Positions 34,015 through 35,584 of a DNA stretch of 35,584 nt are shown here, in pieces. The notes beneath the pieces are model-generated. The model ran no database searches, was not told the origin of the DNA, and saw only the letters and a list, made by a program, of their open reading frames with translations. Every line of letters starts with the position of its first letter. Position 1 is the first letter of the stretch. The stretch is from Gemmatimonadota bacterium (lineage in GTDB: Bacteria; Gemmatimonadota; Gemmatimonadetes; Gemmatimonadales; Gemmatimonadaceae). Made by a program: the position numbers and the translations under genes. The stretch is taken from assembly GCA_947475795.1 (NCBI GenBank), contig CANJOX010000001.1:1-35584 (forward strand). The letters are read 5' to 3'.

Positions 34015-34034
34015 GGAAGATGTCGGAAGATATC
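34015..34034. promoter_or_regulatory. Tandem 10-bp direct repeat in a divergent intergenic region
   Basis: GGAAGATGTC (34015-34024) is followed directly by GGAAGATATC (34025-34034). The unit is one helical turn, and the site lies between the divergent starts at 33973 and 34132. This is the sort of spacing seen in response-regulator sites, but no promoter boxes stand out beside it. Confidence 0.25.
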
Positions 34035-34131
34035 GTGGCGTGATTCGCCGTCCCATCCCTCCCGCACGGTGCAGCAACGGGCGACCTTCGACGTTCGGTT
34101 GTCTGCGTCGTCACCACCAGCCCGTCGTCCC

Positions 34132-34917
34132 GTGCCGTTCCGTGCTCCCGCGCTGATCCGATCTGCCCTGATCACCCTCGCCACCGCCCATATCGTCGCC
34201 GCGCCGAACAGCGAGGCGCAAAGCGCCACGCCGTGGCGGACGGTACGGCAGGAGCATCTGTGGGTGGCCGCCGTGGTGGATCAGCCCCTGTCGGCCCGCT
34301 GGGCGGTGCTCAGCGACGTGCAGTGGCGACGGACCGACGGCGGCGCCAAGCCGCAACAGCTCCTGACGCGCGGCACCCTGACCTACCGCGTCACGCCGGG
34401 GCTGCGTCTGGGCGTCGGATTGAACTATGTGGCCACGGCGCCCTACGGCGAGGTGCCGTCGGCGCGACCGCTGCGCGACCGTCAGCTGTTTTATCTGGCG
34501 CAGTTCAATCAGCGGCTGGGTCGGCTCGACGTGATGCATCGCTACCGGTTCGAACACCGGTGGCTGGCCGACGTGCTCCCCAACGGGGCCGGCGGTGATT
34601 CGCTGAGTGCCTCGCGATTCGCGCAGCGCACCCGGTATCTCCTGCGCGTCCAGCACCCGCTGGCCGGGCTGACGCGCGCCGGACAGCCGGTGCTCGCCAT
34701 CGCGCAGAACGATCTGTTCATCGGATTGGCCGGCACCGATCGCGGTGCCTCGGTGGACCAGAACCGCTTCTCGGTGGGGGCCGGTATCCCGCTCACCGCG
34801 CGGCAGCGGCTCGACGTGCTCTGGCTGCAGCAATGGGTGGCCGTGCCGCGTGCACGGACCAACGAACAGAACGGCACGCTGTGGCTGGTGCTCAACCACA
34901 CCGGCAAGGCGCGCTGA
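34132..34917 (+). CDS. DUF2490 family secreted beta-rich protein
   Basis: 261-aa protein. The GTG at 34132 gives a signal peptide of about 28 residues ending NSEAQ; an upstream GTG at 34069 would add 21 unlikely residues. The mature part starts 'EHLWVAAVVDQPLSARWAVLSDVQWRRTD' and shows repeated amphipathic strands, 'MHRYRFEHRW', 'FAQRTRYLLRVQHPL', and 'NRFSVGAGIPLTARQRLDVLWLQQW'. This is the DUF2490 pattern of an outer-membrane beta-barrel-like protein of unknown role. It is divergent from the unknown helical gene and converges on the TonB-dependent receptor gene. Confidence 0.82.
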   Translation: MPFRAPALIRSALITLATAHIVAAPNSEAQSATPWRTVRQEHLWVAAVVDQPLSARWAVLSDVQWRRTDGGAKPQQLLTRGTLTYRVTPGLRLGVGLNYVATAPYGEVPSARPLRDRQLFYLAQFNQRLGRLDVMHRYRFEHRWLADVLPNGAGGDSLSASRFAQRTRYLLRVQHPLAGLTRAGQPVLAIAQNDLFIGLAGTDRGASVDQNRFSVGAGIPLTARQRLDVLWLQQWVAVPRARTNEQNGTLWLVLNHTGKAR

Positions 34918-34927
34918 GGGCGCCCTC
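34916..34927. terminator. 12-bp perfect palindrome between convergent genes
   Basis: GAGGGCGCCCTC overlaps the DUF2490 stop and fills the 16-bp gap to the receptor stop codon. It could act in both directions, but it has no T-run and only a four-base-pair stem once a loop is allowed. Confidence 0.2.
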
Positions 34928-34933
34928 GGCGAG

Positions 34934-35584
34934 TCAGAACGTCCAGTCGATCCCGATACTGGGTAGCACGCCAATGGACGTCTGGCGCTCCGGCGAACGC
35001 AACCGGGTGTTCCATGCCACCGCGCTCACGTTCTGCCGCGCGGTGGCGTTCTGCACGTCGAGATACGTGATGAGCTGCGTGCGTCCGATCTGCCAGCGAC
35101 GATCGACCCGCGCGTCGAGGGAGAAGAATTGCGGCAGGCGCGCGCCTTCGTTGTAGCGCGTGAAATCCAACGTCCCTTCACGCACACCACCGGCCACGAA
35201 CGGCGTGGTGGGCAAGCCCGTGGCGGTGCGCATGCGCGTGGACAGTTCCCACTTCGCACTGGGACGCCAGCCCAGCAACACGTTGGCCACGACCGGCGCG
35301 TCGAAGGCGCCCGGACGTTCCACGCCATCCACGGCGGCGAAGCGCGTGCGGTTGGCGCTCACGGTGACCAGCCCGTACACCGGAATCTCGGACAGCTTTT
35401 TCTGCAGCAGCAGCTCGGCACCGATCACCGTACCGCGGCCGAGGTTCGCCAGCGGCTCGAGGCCGAAGGGAATGTCGTTGGTGGCGTCGTCGAAGCCCGA
35501 CGGCTGCAGCACGGCCTGCGGACGGAAGCGACGCGCCGGATACCGGCCGTACCGCTTGCCGTACACCTCCAACTGCGCCTTCAC
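34934..35584 (-). CDS. TonB-dependent receptor, C-terminal part (5' end outside window)
   Basis: The last 216 residues of an outer-membrane beta-barrel; the reading frame is open at the window edge, so the start and plug domain are not seen. Barrel-type strands include 'GRGTVIGAELLLQKKLSEIPVYGLVTVSANRTRF', 'RMRTATGLPTTPF' and 'LDARVDRRWQIGRTQLITYLDVQNATARQNV'. It ends in IGIDWTF with a terminal Phe, the usual barrel-assembly signal. The substrate is unknown, but such receptors often import glycans or iron chelates. Confidence 0.88.
   Translation of the reverse strand: MKAQLEVYGKRYGRYPARRFRPQAVLQPSGFDDATNDIPFGLEPLANLGRGTVIGAELLLQKKLSEIPVYGLVTVSANRTRFAAVDGVERPGAFDAPVVANVLLGWRPSAKWELSTRMRTATGLPTTPFVAGGVREGTLDFTRYNEGARLPQFFSLDARVDRRWQIGRTQLITYLDVQNATARQNVSAVAWNTRLRSPERQTSIGVLPSIGIDWTF

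Overview
The window is a high-GC stretch of bacterial chromosome, coding on nearly every base, with no rRNA, tRNA, IS element, phage gene or CRISPR array that I can see. The gene mix suggests a Gram-negative environmental heterotroph, most likely a member of Gemmatimonadota. It includes a T2SS-type operon, paired DUF1800/DUF1501 genes, DUF1080, a gluconate-2-dehydrogenase-type oxidase, a TonB-dependent receptor, and many Tat or lipoprotein signals. The phylum is my inference from gene content and GC, not a search result. No gene-free gap exceeds about 220 bp.

Region 1 (1-2506, + strand) holds an S41-family lipoprotein peptidase and a small secreted LolA-like protein. Region 2 (2598-11879, + strand) is one uninterrupted operon of a type II secretion-like machine in the order gspH-I-J-K-L-M-C-D-E-F. 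Almost every junction is an ATGA or GTGA overlap. The major pseudopilin GspG and the prepilin peptidase are missing from it. GspI is encoded without a leader peptide, and four of its genes contain short in-frame tandem repeats. Region 3 (12099-17121, + strand) holds Tat-targeted DUF1800 and DUF1501 proteins and then a large lipoprotein. That lipoprotein has a BIG2-like domain and 14 repeats of almost exactly 39 residues, probably two seven-bladed beta-propellers.

Region 4 (17128-18110, - strand) is a DinB/YfiT-like protein and a rhodanese. Region 5 holds two gene sets that converge at 22518. On + are a DUF1080 lipoprotein (3-keto-glycoside hydrolase family), an NHS-type MFS transporter, CutC and a GH20 hexosaminidase. 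On - is a long run from 33973 down to 22519. It contains two unknown proteins, DUF1499, an SSAT-like acetyltransferase, a Tat-exported sugar isomerase/epimerase, a GMC oxidoreductase with its Tat-bearing small subunit, an amidohydrolase, an M20 peptidase, an acyl-CoA ligase and a Gfo/Idh/MocA oxidoreductase. Together these look like a periplasmic route that oxidises glycosides at C3, cleaves the keto-glycoside, isomerises the keto-sugar and imports the product.

Region 6 (34132-35584) is a DUF2490 outer-membrane-type protein (+) converging on the 3' part of a TonB-dependent receptor (-) that runs off the window edge.
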